64,000 nt of DNA, from contig NZ_NKUF01000015.1 of NCBI RefSeq assembly GCF_003206495.1, positions 1 to 64,000 on the forward strand, given 5' to 3'. Under the pieces are notes generated by a model that saw only the letters and a program-made list of their open reading frames with translations, searched no databases and was not told the DNA's origin. Below, piece after piece: positions 8,276 through 17,661 of the stretch. Origin of the DNA: Gluconacetobacter entanii (lineage in GTDB: Bacteria; Pseudomonadota; Alphaproteobacteria; Acetobacterales; Acetobacteraceae). Every line of letters begins with the position of its first letter. Within the stretch, counting starts at the first letter, position 1. The position numbers and the translations under genes were made by a program.

Positions 8276-9177
8276 TTTAAAGCCAATAGAGTGACCTTTC
8301 TCTTTGCAATCCCCAGACTTCTCGTTTGTTTGACGGCCCTGAAACAGACGGACTACAGGTGCCTTCATCAAAGACATTACGAACGTCGTAGAATGATCAG
8401 AAAAGTAGACATGAACTGAACAAATGTTTGTGGCTAGCATCTGGCAGGTAACAGGATGGTGAATTTTAGCAATCAATTGTTAATTGATCGCATTTTGTAG
8501 ACAATGCTGCCTGAAAAGTTGACGTGGCATAGTATCGTAATAAGGTCTGTCTAATCGGTCCATCTTTCATTAAAGATCTGGGGATATGTCAAGAATCTTA
8601 AGATAATAAGGGAAGAAAGCAGCAATGACAGAACCAGACAGTCTCCGTCGAGGTGGAAAATTGCCACGAGACCGAGACTGGTATGATGCAGGCACCGTTT
8701 CTGATGGCCCTCGAATGGTATTAGCGAGGGGGGGGGGGCGTTGCCCTATTGGGCTCCATAATAAAAAATGAGAAAACCAATAGTATTTGAGACGAATCAT
8801 GGAATATATATTTTATATTTATGATCTTCATAACTTTATTATATTTTTCGGGCAATTAAACTTCTGTAATGGTGCGAGAGGCTGCGCAGAACAGTGATTT
8901 GATGGCCTAAGCGGAGGAACACGCGGTTACCTCAAAATCGATTATGCTTTACGGACCTCTTGGGGAAACGACTTTGTATGTCTTGGTGTATATTGGGCCG
9001 TAACTTTGTCAGCATAGTAATTCTCATGACGACAAAAGCGAGATAAAGCCATACCTGATAATCAGACAACTGCCTTGTCTTTCTTATGCCCATTGAACGA
9101 AGATTCTGCGTTTTGGGGACATACATAAAAACCATTACGGTTGCAGGAATGGGGATTGCACCCGACCCCTTCCGCCC
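8276..9177. other. AT-rich stretch without a recognisable gene
   Basis: About 900 bases of low GC with stops in all frames and only short open frames. A 46-codon frame from ATG 8626 (MTEPDSLRRGGKLPRDRDWY...) ends at 8763 and contains a run of eleven G at 8728-8738. A 67-codon minus-strand frame at 8932-9135 is also present, with no family recognised. Mixed coding fragments suggest decayed mobile DNA. Confidence 0.6.
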
Positions 9178-9576
9178 TCAGAACTGATACGCCCCAAGTT
9201 CCGACATGATATCCCTATCAACCCTGTATTTTTTCTGCAGGGCTTCCTGCCTTGCGCGGATATGTGCGCAGGCGGCATCCATTTCGCGTGACAGTTCATC
9301 CTTCCTGCGTTGTGGCAGGGTGCTGTCCCATTCCCCGGACAGGTACACGCAGGTATCGGCGTCATGCACAAAGGCCGTGACGTCGGCGGGGTCTTTGCCG
9401 CCTGCCCTTGCGCCAAAAGAAACCATGACCAAGACAGCGACGACGAAAGCACACCCTGCGGGCCGGATCCCCCATGACCGCGGCCCGCGGGGTCCTTGTA
9501 ATAAAAGTTTTTGGGTGCCGCCTTTTGATCGAAAAAGGCGGCGTATTTCAAAGCTTTTTGAAAAAAGCTTCACCAA
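9178..9576 (-). CDS. Small exported hypothetical protein with its 5' end inside a repeat
   Basis: The C-terminal 82 residues (from MVSFGARAGG) look coding: ADVTAFVHDADTCVYLSGEW, then a helical Arg/Glu-rich part and MSELGAYQF. Immediately upstream is a hydrophobic segment CAFVVAVLVMVSFGARA, a signal peptide core. No ordinary start codon precedes that core in frame until ATG 9576, which lies inside family B repeat 9505-9582. Thus either translation begins in the repeat, giving 132 residues, or the native start was lost when the element arrived; a TTG at 9432 is the only nearby alternative. Function unknown. Confidence 0.45.
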   Translation of the reverse strand: MVKLFSKSFEIRRLFRSKGGTQKLLLQGPRGPRSWGIRPAGCAFVVAVLVMVSFGARAGGKDPADVTAFVHDADTCVYLSGEWDSTLPQRRKDELSREMDAACAHIRARQEALQKKYRVDRDIMSELGAYQF

Positions 9577-9582
9577 AAACTT
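9505..9582. repeat. Family B element, full copy
   Basis: 78 bp bounded by AAGTTTTTGG and CCAAAAACTT. Inside are two hairpins: GCCGCCTTTTgatcgAAAAAGGCGGC and AAGCTTTTTGAAAAAAGCTT. The right end lies seven bases from the stop of the DUF885-like gene; the element also overlaps the 5' end of ORF 9178-9576. Confidence 0.85.
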
Positions 9583-9588
9583 CTCTAC

Positions 9589-11283
9589 CTAAGGCGCGTC
9601 CGCCAGTGCCTTGGCCGGGATCAGCGCTTCTTCCACCAGCGGCCATGGCACGATGCCGGTCGCGGCGATGCCGGCGAAGGTGGTGCGGACATCGAACGGG
9701 CGTCCCGCGGCCTCCGCCTCATGCGCCTGGCGGGAGATCAACTGGTCGAACATCAGCTTGCCCGTGACATAGCTGGTGCCATATCCGGGCTGGCGCAGGT
9801 AGAGCAACTGTTCAAACCCGACAAGGGAATTGTTCGGATCGGAATATCCGCGCGGCGTCCACGACGCATGGAACCGTCCCGCCGTGGCGAGGTCCATCTG
9901 GTTCGCCTGCACATACAGCGACGCAAGGCCACGCGCCGCACGGTTGGCCAGCATGATCCACACCAGTTCGCGCCCGCGCGGTTCGTGGTCATACAGGCCC
10001 GCCTGCATCACGATTTCCTCGTACGCGGTGGCGAACCCTTCGGAGCGCGCGGCATAGATGTTGAACAGCGGCGCGCCACGACGGATCGGGTCGGGGTTGG
10101 GGTCGTCCTTGATCCGTGCAAGCTCGGTCCAGTGGATGTCATGGGAATAGAGCGGCCACGGATCCAGCGCCGTGACCTTGAGGAAGAAATTGCGATCCTC
10201 CGGCGTGGTGTAATCCAGCGTCTGCGCCGCCATCGCCGCGCGGTAATATGGCTGGTCCGGCACCAGTCCGGTCTTGATGATGAAATCGGTGAACTGCTGC
10301 ATCTTCGTCGTGGCGTATTTGCGATAGGCCACGGGATTTTCAATGGGTTTCAGCGGCGGCAGGTTGCGGTTATGCAATTCCTCCAGCCGCAGCGACGCCT
10401 GTGCGCGTTCCAGTTCGCGGCGCAGCAGGCTGACCTGCTCCTCCCAGGTGTAGGGGACAAGCTGCACATTCTTCATGTACCAGTCGTAATTCGCCTTGCC
10501 CACGCCGGACGGGCCGGTCTTGTGCGGGGCTTCGGCCGCGATCCATTTCCCGAAATCCTGTGTCGCCGCCAGCGCTTTCTGCGCGGCCTCGCGCACTGGC
10601 GCGCCCGCGCCGTCCAGGGTCGCGGCCTTCTGCCCCTCCAGCGTGCGCATCTTCAGCGACCCGTCAAGCAGCGCCGTCAGCACCTTTGCCTGCCGGTGGA
10701 AATCGCGTTCCCCATATTTCCACAGGTCGGCGGTATTGCTTTTCGCCAGCCACCCGCGCGCACGTTCCAGCAGGACAGGCACCCCCGACAGGCGTGCGGC
10801 AAGGTCCGATGCCGCCTGCGGCGAGAGCGGATAGTCATAGCGGAACAGGTCGATCGTGTCGGCCGAGGGGCCTTCATGCGCGGGGACGTCGCTTTCCTCG
10901 GCAAAGATGGTGGCGAAATAGCCGGGGTCACGCGCCCACGGGCGACGCACGCGCAGGTCGAAATCAAGCCCGTTCATCTCGGCCGCGATCAGGCGCGCGT
11001 CGATATCGTCCTCCGTCGTCCAGCCGGTACGGTCCAGCGTGGCCAGACGCTTTTGCATCTTCTTCAGGCCGTCCTTCTTGTGCGACAGGGCTTTGGCGCC
11101 GTAATCCACCGCGCCGTCGCGCTGCTCTGGCGTGGCGAGCGTGCGCCAGTCGGTAAACAGCGTCTGCAACTGCGCGCTTGCGGCATGGGCGGACGTGGCC
11201 ATAATGTTACACTGTGGCAACAAAACCATGGCCCCCGCACACAGCAGGGCCGTCGTGCGGCGCTTCAGAATTTCTTGCAGCAT
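9589..11283 (-). CDS. Exported DUF885-like protein (putative metallopeptidase-related)
   Basis: 564 residues. The N-terminus has a hydrophobic export signal (ALLCAGAMVLLPQC) followed by a possible AHA-A cleavage; LLPQC could instead be a weak lipobox. The body is mostly helical. The C-terminal third carries DUF885-like features: SEGFATAYEEIVMQAGLYD, then YGTSYVTGKLMFDQLISRQ and a final FAGIAATGIVPWPLVEEAL. DUF885 proteins are predicted zinc peptidase relatives; the expected metal motif here is not clear-cut. AACAGGA precedes the ATG at 11283. It is bracketed by two complete family B elements (9505-9582 and 11378-11452) and divergent from the S9 peptidase gene. Confidence 0.7.
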   Translation of the reverse strand: MLQEILKRRTTALLCAGAMVLLPQCNIMATSAHAASAQLQTLFTDWRTLATPEQRDGAVDYGAKALSHKKDGLKKMQKRLATLDRTGWTTEDDIDARLIAAEMNGLDFDLRVRRPWARDPGYFATIFAEESDVPAHEGPSADTIDLFRYDYPLSPQAASDLAARLSGVPVLLERARGWLAKSNTADLWKYGERDFHRQAKVLTALLDGSLKMRTLEGQKAATLDGAGAPVREAAQKALAATQDFGKWIAAEAPHKTGPSGVGKANYDWYMKNVQLVPYTWEEQVSLLRRELERAQASLRLEELHNRNLPPLKPIENPVAYRKYATTKMQQFTDFIIKTGLVPDQPYYRAAMAAQTLDYTTPEDRNFFLKVTALDPWPLYSHDIHWTELARIKDDPNPDPIRRGAPLFNIYAARSEGFATAYEEIVMQAGLYDHEPRGRELVWIMLANRAARGLASLYVQANQMDLATAGRFHASWTPRGYSDPNNSLVGFEQLLYLRQPGYGTSYVTGKLMFDQLISRQAHEAEAAGRPFDVRTTFAGIAATGIVPWPLVEEALIPAKALADAP

Positions 11284-11377
11284 TCCTGTTCCCGATCGTT
11301 ACGATATCATCGGTTCCAACGTTGCCCGCACCGGGCGCGAGGTGTCAATTCCCACCCTGATCCATCAAAACATTTAA

Positions 11378-11452
11378 AAGTTTTTGGTGAAGCTTTTTCC
11401 AAAAAGCTTCGAAAGACGTCGCCTTTTTGAAAAAAGGCGACACCAAAAACTT
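11378..11452. repeat. Family B element, full copy
   Basis: 75 bp with perfect 12-bp terminal inverted repeats AAGTTTTTGGTG / CACCAAAAACTT and two inner hairpins: GAAGCTTTTTccAAAAAGCTTC and GTCGCCTTTTTgaAAAAAGGCGAC. Inner hairpins are in the opposite order to the copy at 9505, so it is inverted relative to it. It lies between the divergent DUF885-like and S9 peptidase genes and may carry promoter elements. Confidence 0.88.
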
Positions 11453-11528
11453 TTATTACTTTTATCAATACCACTTAACGCGAAAGAAACGATATTGCCA
11501 TGCGCCCCCGTGCGCCGTTACATGGGCC

Positions 11529-13754
11529 ATGATGAAAACGACACGTCATGACACCCGCCACGGATCACGCCGACTGCCCGCCGGCCTGCTGCTGGCGTCC
11601 CTGCTGGCGGCGACGCCCGCGCTGTCCGCCGCCCCCGCGCCGCACGGTCCCGCACCGCTGACGATTGCGGGCCTGTATGCGGATCAGAGCATCATCGGCA
11701 CCTCGCCCGAACATTATTCATGGTCGGCGGATGGCACGCGCCTGGCCTTTGCGTGGAATGACCGTGGCACGGCGTTTCGTGACGTCTGGGTGTACGAGGC
11801 CGAAACAGGCGTGGTGCAGCAGGTGACCCATATGGGCGAGGCCGGTCGCAACACGGCACGGGGCGCGGGCGTGACGCAGCTTGCATGGCTGCCGGACGGG
11901 CGCGTGGCGTTCGTGATGGATGGCGCGCTGCGGGTGACGGACATGCGCGGCCATGTGGGCGTGCTGGACCTTGTGCGCCATGGGGTGGGGCTGATCTCGC
12001 CCTCGCCCGACGGGCGGTGGCTGGCGTTCGTGTCGGACGGGGCGCTGTGGCTGCGTGACATGGGGCACCGGGCGTCCACGCCCGCGCGCATCGTCGTGCC
12101 CGGCACGGCACAGGATGGGGTGGACCGGGTGGAATGGAGCCCAAGGTCCGATCGCATCGCCGTCGTCATGGCCGACAACCGCGCGGTCCATAAGGTGGAG
12201 ATCGATTACGACCATGACGGGCAGGCGCATCATGACCATGTCATCCGCGCCTTTCCGGGGGATCCGAATACCGGCTTTGCGGTGGGCGTGGTCGATGTCG
12301 CGGGTGGGCCGCCGCGCTGGATGCCGCGGGAGAATGAACAGGACCCGGTGTGGAATTTCGGCCTGTCGCCGGACGGCCGCTCCCTGTTCGTCAATGAAAG
12401 CGACCTTGTGATCAAGCATCACGGCATCGACGTCTATGATGTCACAAGCGGCCATCGGCAGGTCTTCTACCGCTTTGCCGACCCCGCGCAGGTCCGCCCC
12501 GACTGGCAGGTGGCATGGGCGCCGCGCGGGCCGGGGCTTGTGCTGCTGACCAACCGGTATGGCTATAACCAGCTTTACCACATCCCCGCCGCCGGGGCGC
12601 AGCCACGTCCCATCACGCGCGTGGCGCCGGGGCAGGGGGCGTGGGAAATCGAATCCTTCGTGCCCGACCCGGTCCATGGGCAGCTTTATTTCACCTCCAA
12701 CCAGGCGGGCTATGCGCAGCGGCAGGTCTATCGCGTCGGGATGGAGGGCGGGACGCCCGAACTCGTCACCCGGACCCATGGCACGCATGAGGTCGTGTTC
12801 TCCCCCGATTTCGCCCATGTGGCCGACCGGTTCAGCAACGATTCCACGCCGCCGGAACTGTATGTCGCGGCCCTGGGGTCGGGCACGCCGTCCTTTGCCC
12901 GCGTGACACATTCCCCCCTGCCGCAGTTCGCGGCGCGGCGGTGGGCGGATGTGCGGTACCTGGATTACAAAAGCCACGTGGACGGCGCGCAACTGACGAT
13001 GCGTGTCATGCTGCCGCCCGATTATGACGCCAGCCGCCGCTATCCCATGATTGTCGGTTCGGTCTATTCCGATGCGGTGCGTGACCAGTGGGGCGGGCGC
13101 AATGCGCACCCGACATGGGGGCTGGACCAGTATCTGGTGTCGCGCGGGTATATCGTCATCAATCCGGGCATCCGCGGCAGCTTTGGCCGGGGCAAGGCGT
13201 GGAACCGGCCGATGCTGGGGCAGTACGGGGCGCTCGACATCGACGACCTGCAGGACGGCGCGCGCTCCATGGTTGCGCGTGGTTATGCCGATCCGGCGCG
13301 CATCGGCATCTGGGGGTCGAGTTATGGTGGGCTGATGACGCTGATGTCGCTGTTCCGCAAGCCGGGATTCTATGCCGTGGGCGTGGCCGGCGCACCCGCC
13401 AGCAACGTCGCCCATGCCTATCCCGAACAGGAATGGATCATGGGACCGCCCTCGGGGCATGATTTCCCCGCGCGGTACCAGCGGCAGTCGGCATTGTACC
13501 AGACGGCGGGCCTGCGCGATCCGCTGATGATCATCCATGGCACGCGCGACGAGGTCGTGCTGTATGCCGACACCATGGCGATGGCGCAGCGCATGATCGC
13601 ACAGGGCAAGATGTTCGACCTCGTCACCCTGCCCGGTGCGAACCATCCGTGGGATATGGAAAACCTGCCACAGACCCGCTTTGCCTACACGCAACTGGTG
13701 CGGTTCCTTGACCGCGCCCTGCATCCCGAAGGGGGCACGACGCCTGCGCAGTAG
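11529..13754 (+). CDS. Exported S9-family serine peptidase (dipeptidyl-peptidase IV-like)
   Basis: About 741 residues. A signal peptide (MMKTTRHDTRHGSRRLPAGL, then a hydrophobic core ending PALSAAPA) is followed by a beta-propeller (about 60-480, repeated S-P-D-G-R blades) and an alpha/beta-hydrolase domain. The catalytic triad is visible: Ser in GIWGSSYGGLMTL (about residue 598), Asp in HGTRDEVVLY (about 674) and His in PGANHPWDMEN (about 705). The family releases dipeptides or cleaves short peptides in the periplasm. The open frame reaches back to 11427, but the tandem ATGs at 11529/11532 start the signal peptide. Divergent from the DUF885-like gene, hinting at a shared peptide-processing role. 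Confidence 0.88.
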   Translation: MMKTTRHDTRHGSRRLPAGLLLASLLAATPALSAAPAPHGPAPLTIAGLYADQSIIGTSPEHYSWSADGTRLAFAWNDRGTAFRDVWVYEAETGVVQQVTHMGEAGRNTARGAGVTQLAWLPDGRVAFVMDGALRVTDMRGHVGVLDLVRHGVGLISPSPDGRWLAFVSDGALWLRDMGHRASTPARIVVPGTAQDGVDRVEWSPRSDRIAVVMADNRAVHKVEIDYDHDGQAHHDHVIRAFPGDPNTGFAVGVVDVAGGPPRWMPRENEQDPVWNFGLSPDGRSLFVNESDLVIKHHGIDVYDVTSGHRQVFYRFADPAQVRPDWQVAWAPRGPGLVLLTNRYGYNQLYHIPAAGAQPRPITRVAPGQGAWEIESFVPDPVHGQLYFTSNQAGYAQRQVYRVGMEGGTPELVTRTHGTHEVVFSPDFAHVADRFSNDSTPPELYVAALGSGTPSFARVTHSPLPQFAARRWADVRYLDYKSHVDGAQLTMRVMLPPDYDASRRYPMIVGSVYSDAVRDQWGGRNAHPTWGLDQYLVSRGYIVINPGIRGSFGRGKAWNRPMLGQYGALDIDDLQDGARSMVARGYADPARIGIWGSSYGGLMTLMSLFRKPGFYAVGVAGAPASNVAHAYPEQEWIMGPPSGHDFPARYQRQSALYQTAGLRDPLMIIHGTRDEVVLYADTMAMAQRMIAQGKMFDLVTLPGANHPWDMENLPQTRFAYTQLVRFLDRALHPEGGTTPAQ

Positions 13755-13803
13755 GGTGGGAGGCTGGCAGGTCCGTCGTTTCGGGAAAGTCGGGGAAAGT
13801 AAC

Positions 13804-13848
13804 AGAAGTTTCTGGGTGCCGCCTTCTGATCGAAAAAGGCGGCGTTCC
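13804..13848. repeat. Family B element, left half only
   Basis: AGAAGTTTCTGGGTGCCGCC then TTCTGATCGAAAAAGGCGGC, the left arm and first hairpin of family B, ending at the satP stop codon. The matching right half is found beyond the other end of satP at 14534-14590. Confidence 0.75.
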
Positions 13849-13849
13849 T

Positions 13850-14440
13850 TCAGGCGGGCACCTCGACAGGCAGGGGGGTGACGTCCACTGGCGCGGTTGC
13901 GTGGCCCACCTGCCCCGCAAGCAGTTCCACCGCGGCAAGGTAGATGGCGCTGAAACCGCAGAACAGTCCCTCGTACCCCGCAACAAGCGTCAGTACCGGC
14001 TGTTGCAGGATCTCCGCCAGGCCAAGCAGGGCAAACAGCACGGTCAGGCTGGAGAACACAACCTGGTGCATGCGCGACGCCCGTATTGTACCGATCGTCA
14101 TGATGGCGGTGAACAGGCCCCACATCAGCAGGTAGCTGCCCATCAGGCCGGGTGAGGACGCAGGCGCCAGTTCCCAGTGCGGCAGGAACAGCAGCACGAC
14201 AAGCGACAGCCAGAACGCGCCATACGACATGAACGCCGTCATGCCGAACGTATTGCCATTGGCATATTCCAAAAGCCCGGCGACAAACTGCGTCGCCCCC
14301 CCGAACACCAGTCCCATGGCAAGGATCGCGCCCCCCATCGGGACAAGGTCCGCATTATGCAGGTTCAGCAGGACAGTCGTCATGCCAAATCCCATCAGCC
14401 CCAGCGGGGCCGGATCTGCTTTTGCCGAATTGTGTGTCAT
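13850..14440 (-). CDS. satP: Acetate uptake transporter, GPR1/FUN34/YaaH family
   Basis: 196 residues with six hydrophobic helices. The family signature is near the start (ADPAPLGLMGFGMTTVLLNL), followed by GGATQFVAGLLEYANGNTFG, including the conserved F-x-x-G-x-x-E-y-x-x-G-N pattern. These proteins carry acetate or succinate with protons, or ammonium; in acetic acid bacteria acetate handling is the obvious role. ATG 14440 was chosen by the conserved start; a longer frame begins inside a family B repeat and is not credible. Halves of family B flank it on both sides. Confidence 0.9.
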   Translation of the reverse strand: MTHNSAKADPAPLGLMGFGMTTVLLNLHNADLVPMGGAILAMGLVFGGATQFVAGLLEYANGNTFGMTAFMSYGAFWLSLVVLLFLPHWELAPASSPGLMGSYLLMWGLFTAIMTIGTIRASRMHQVVFSSLTVLFALLGLAEILQQPVLTLVAGYEGLFCGFSAIYLAAVELLAGQVGHATAPVDVTPLPVEVPA

Positions 14441-14533
14441 GCCGCGATTCCATTTCATGGCGGGTAAATCATGACAAAACATGTCACGAATGATCGGGCA
14501 CGGGATATTAAAATCTGCCTTAATGGCGCGACA

Positions 14534-14641
14534 GAAGGTTCCTGGGCGGCGTCTCTCGAAGCTTTTTAAAAAAAGCTTCACCAAAAACTTCTGAACGTCT
14601 GCGTACTGTTATGTGGGCACGGCTTTTTGCGACAGGCCCGG
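14534..14641. repeat. Family B element, right half with conserved flank
   Basis: The left arm is degenerate (GAAGGTTCCTGGG, reduced GGCGGC). The right hairpin GAAGCTTTTTaaAAAAAGCTTC is followed by CACCAAAAACTT. The next 50 bases (CTGCGTACTGTTATGTGGGC...GACAGGCCCGGCG) parallel those after the copy at 4378-4490. Confidence 0.75.
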
Positions 14642-14672
14642 CGCAGGGAAAAGTGGCGTTCTTCGCGTTGCC

Positions 14673-15332
14673 TCAGGACCTGCGCCGGGTCTTGAGGACA
14701 TAATTGTCAATCATTTCCTTCCCCCCGCCATTGATATAGACGCGCCGCAACTGGGGCTTGCGGCGTTCGCGGCGGCGTTCCTGCGCATCGATCGGCAGGA
14801 CGATGCCGGATTTCAGGTTGCGTGCCAGTTGCCGCAGCAGGTCGGGAACCTCCTGTTCGACGGTGATGGTGCCGTGCGCGATGACCCTGCCGTTCCTTTC
14901 GACATACACGCCGCAATCGTCATCCGTGACAAGGCGCAGTTCGGGATCGAACCGGACAAGCGTCCGTTCCAGCCGGTCATGCAGGGCGTTGACGTCCTGC
15001 CTGAACGTCAGGAAACACTCCTTGACGGCGGTCATGTAGGTGATGTGATGCATGGTGAAGTATTCGGGCCACCCGCCCCGGAGCGGGACCTCGATCCCGA
15101 AGGCGGGAAAGATGATGTGTTCGTCCTTGGTAAAGGCGAGGACAAAGCCGTACGACAGCGCGACCCAGTGGTTGTTGTAATGGATGGCCTCATACCCGTC
15201 CGGCGTGCGTGGATACAGCGCGCGCACCAGTACGCTGGTGGGGTGGAAACTGACCCCCGACAGCATTGAACTGATGAAATGTTCCCAATCCTCCCGGTCG
15301 TAGAAAAAATTGGTCGAAAGGTCGATGGTCAT
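14673..15332 (-). CDS. Hypothetical cytoplasmic protein
   Basis: 219 residues, no signal or membrane segment. It starts MTIDLSTNFFYDREDWEHFI and contains NNHWVALSYGFVLAFTKDEH, EYFTMHHITYMTAVKECFL and a basic end ERRRERRKPQLRRVYINGGG then NYVLKTRRRS. Strong codon bias supports expression. I do not recognise a family. The basic C-terminus could bind nucleic acid, which is speculation. Confidence 0.7.
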   Translation of the reverse strand: MTIDLSTNFFYDREDWEHFISSMLSGVSFHPTSVLVRALYPRTPDGYEAIHYNNHWVALSYGFVLAFTKDEHIIFPAFGIEVPLRGGWPEYFTMHHITYMTAVKECFLTFRQDVNALHDRLERTLVRFDPELRLVTDDDCGVYVERNGRVIAHGTITVEQEVPDLLRQLARNLKSGIVLPIDAQERRRERRKPQLRRVYINGGGKEMIDNYVLKTRRRS

Positions 15333-15403
15333 CGCGGTCCCTGGGGGAATGGGGCGGTCATGATGGCCCGCGCGCCAAAGGCCGGGCGCACGGGCGGGGG
15401 CGG

Positions 15404-16195
<792 letters not shown>

Positions 16196-16294
16196 TCAAT
16201 TACCTCGTCCCGCATATAAAAAATATGTCCTTTTGTCGATTGAATACAAGGCCGCATGCTCCACATATGCTTTTACAATAAGGAGTTATGTATA

Positions 16295-16537
16295 ATGAAA
16301 GAACATCGTGTTCCCCATGCCGCCGGTTCCATCCATGACCTGGTGCGCAAGGCCACCCATTCGCCGGACCTGATGACGCAGGCGGAAACCGCGCGCCTTT
16401 CCGAACATGTCCTCAAGTGTGGCGAACATGCCACCGAAGAGGAACAGGCGATCGCGCGCAAGGGCACGGTTGAGCCGGAAAACATGAGCGCGGCGGAAAT
16501 CCAGTTGCTTGGAAAACGCGCGGCGGCCAAGAAATAG
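16295..16537 (+). CDS. Small hypothetical protein (80 aa)
   Basis: Starts MKEHRVPHAAGSIHDLVRKA and ends QLLGKRAAAKK; all-helical, soluble, with Cys in EHVLKCGEHATEEEQAIARKG. AGGAG at 16281-16285 lies nine bases before ATG 16295, fixing the start. The upstream 100 bases are AT-rich with promoter-like TTGTCGAT...TACAAG sequence. A GC hairpin follows the stop. Function unknown. Confidence 0.65.
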   Translation: MKEHRVPHAAGSIHDLVRKATHSPDLMTQAETARLSEHVLKCGEHATEEEQAIARKGTVEPENMSAAEIQLLGKRAAAKK

Positions 16538-16594
16538 GAACTTTATTCCATTCCCGCCGCCCTCTTGCGGTGGGGTTTTGGAAAATATGCTGCT

Positions 16595-16626
16595 GCGGCG
16601 GCCCTCCCATCCGGGGGGGCCGCCGC
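16595..16626. terminator. GC hairpin between convergent genes
   Basis: GCGGCGGCCC and GGGCCGCCGC form a perfect 10-bp stem with a 12-base loop, lying between the convergent genes 16295-16537 and 16651-17355. It lacks a T tract, so it may impede rather than strictly terminate transcription. Confidence 0.5.
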
Positions 16627-16650
16627 ATGCCGTATGGGGGCGGGGTTTCG

Positions 16651-17355
16651 TTATGGCTGGTAATTCTGCGCGGTGGCTTCGTGCAGGGCGCCAAGGTTCG
16701 CGCGCACCTCGTTCACACGGTCCACCAGGGCGCGGGCTTCGGATGCGGTGACGATGTCGCGGCGGTCGCCATCGCGGTCGGGATGGTCGGTGACGAAGCG
16801 GACCTCCCACGGGGTCGCCTGCTGCGTGATATAGGTGATGGTGGATGCGCGTAGCGGGACCATCATCTGGCTTTCATAGCTGCAGCTCTGCTCCCCCGTG
16901 TCATGGATTTTGCCATCGGGCGTGGTGTTGGTGCGGTCCCAGCAGGATACGCTCTGGTCGCCATCAATGATTTTTGCATATTGCGGGCCATTGGGGCCGT
17001 TATATTCGATGTGGCTGTAGATCCCGGACGCCGCGGCAAGGTCGGAGCTGAGCATGTAGATCACATCCCCCGCCCTGTAGGTTCCCCCGCCCGTGCGCGA
17101 GACCGCGCCGTCTTTCTTGATGACCAGCGCCTGAAGCCAGCTATTGAAGAAATTGCTGTCGGAATAGGCATGTTCCTGGCTGACGATGATGAAGGGCTGC
17201 CACGGTTCGCTGCGTACCGTAATCTTACGCTGCATCCGCGCCTCCCCCATATGGTCGAGGTAATGCGCCTTGCGCGCCTCCAGTTGCGCAACGGAACATG
17301 CGCAGAGCGACATCGTGGCACACAGGAGAAGGGCGGACGTGAAAAGTCGGTTCAT
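16651..17355 (-). CDS. Putative lipoprotein of unknown function
   Basis: 234 residues. The signal MNRLFTSALLLCATMSLCAC gives a lipobox (LCAC) near residue 20, predicting an outer-membrane or inner-membrane lipid anchor. The mature part includes SEPWQPFIIVSQEHAYSDSN, AGDVIYMLSSDL and a helical end TASEARALVDRVNEVRANLG. An internal CWDRTNTT...GEQSCSYES suggests a disulfide. I do not recognise a domain. Confidence 0.75.
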   Translation of the reverse strand: MNRLFTSALLLCATMSLCACSVAQLEARKAHYLDHMGEARMQRKITVRSEPWQPFIIVSQEHAYSDSNFFNSWLQALVIKKDGAVSRTGGGTYRAGDVIYMLSSDLAAASGIYSHIEYNGPNGPQYAKIIDGDQSVSCWDRTNTTPDGKIHDTGEQSCSYESQMMVPLRASTITYITQQATPWEVRFVTDHPDRDGDRRDIVTASEARALVDRVNEVRANLGALHEATAQNYQP

Positions 17356-17661
17356 TGTACAACCTTCGGAGCAGGACCGGAAAACCCGGCCAGACGCCGC
17401 GCGTCATATCTGACGCCGGTTTCCCCTCACTCACCCGGCCACATGGCGGGAGTGTAGCGCCGGTATGGGCATTTTGTGTCATCCCCGGCGCGGATCGCCA
17501 CATATCCACCGTTATTGCCATGGCCGCGTGATGCGTCCCGCACGGCCGTCCGGCAAACGGGTGGTACACTGCCACATGATGGTCATTCGCGTGCCTTGTT
17601 CTGATCGCGGTTCTGGCGGATGATCGTGACGATACAGGATGGACAGTGGAAAGACAGGAAC

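Noticed and set aside
9721-11430. Long plus-strand open frame of 569 codons
   Set aside because: It is antisense to the DUF885-like gene, whose protein has an export signal and recognisable motifs. The same reasoning removes the frames opposite the S9 peptidase, shc and galM genes.
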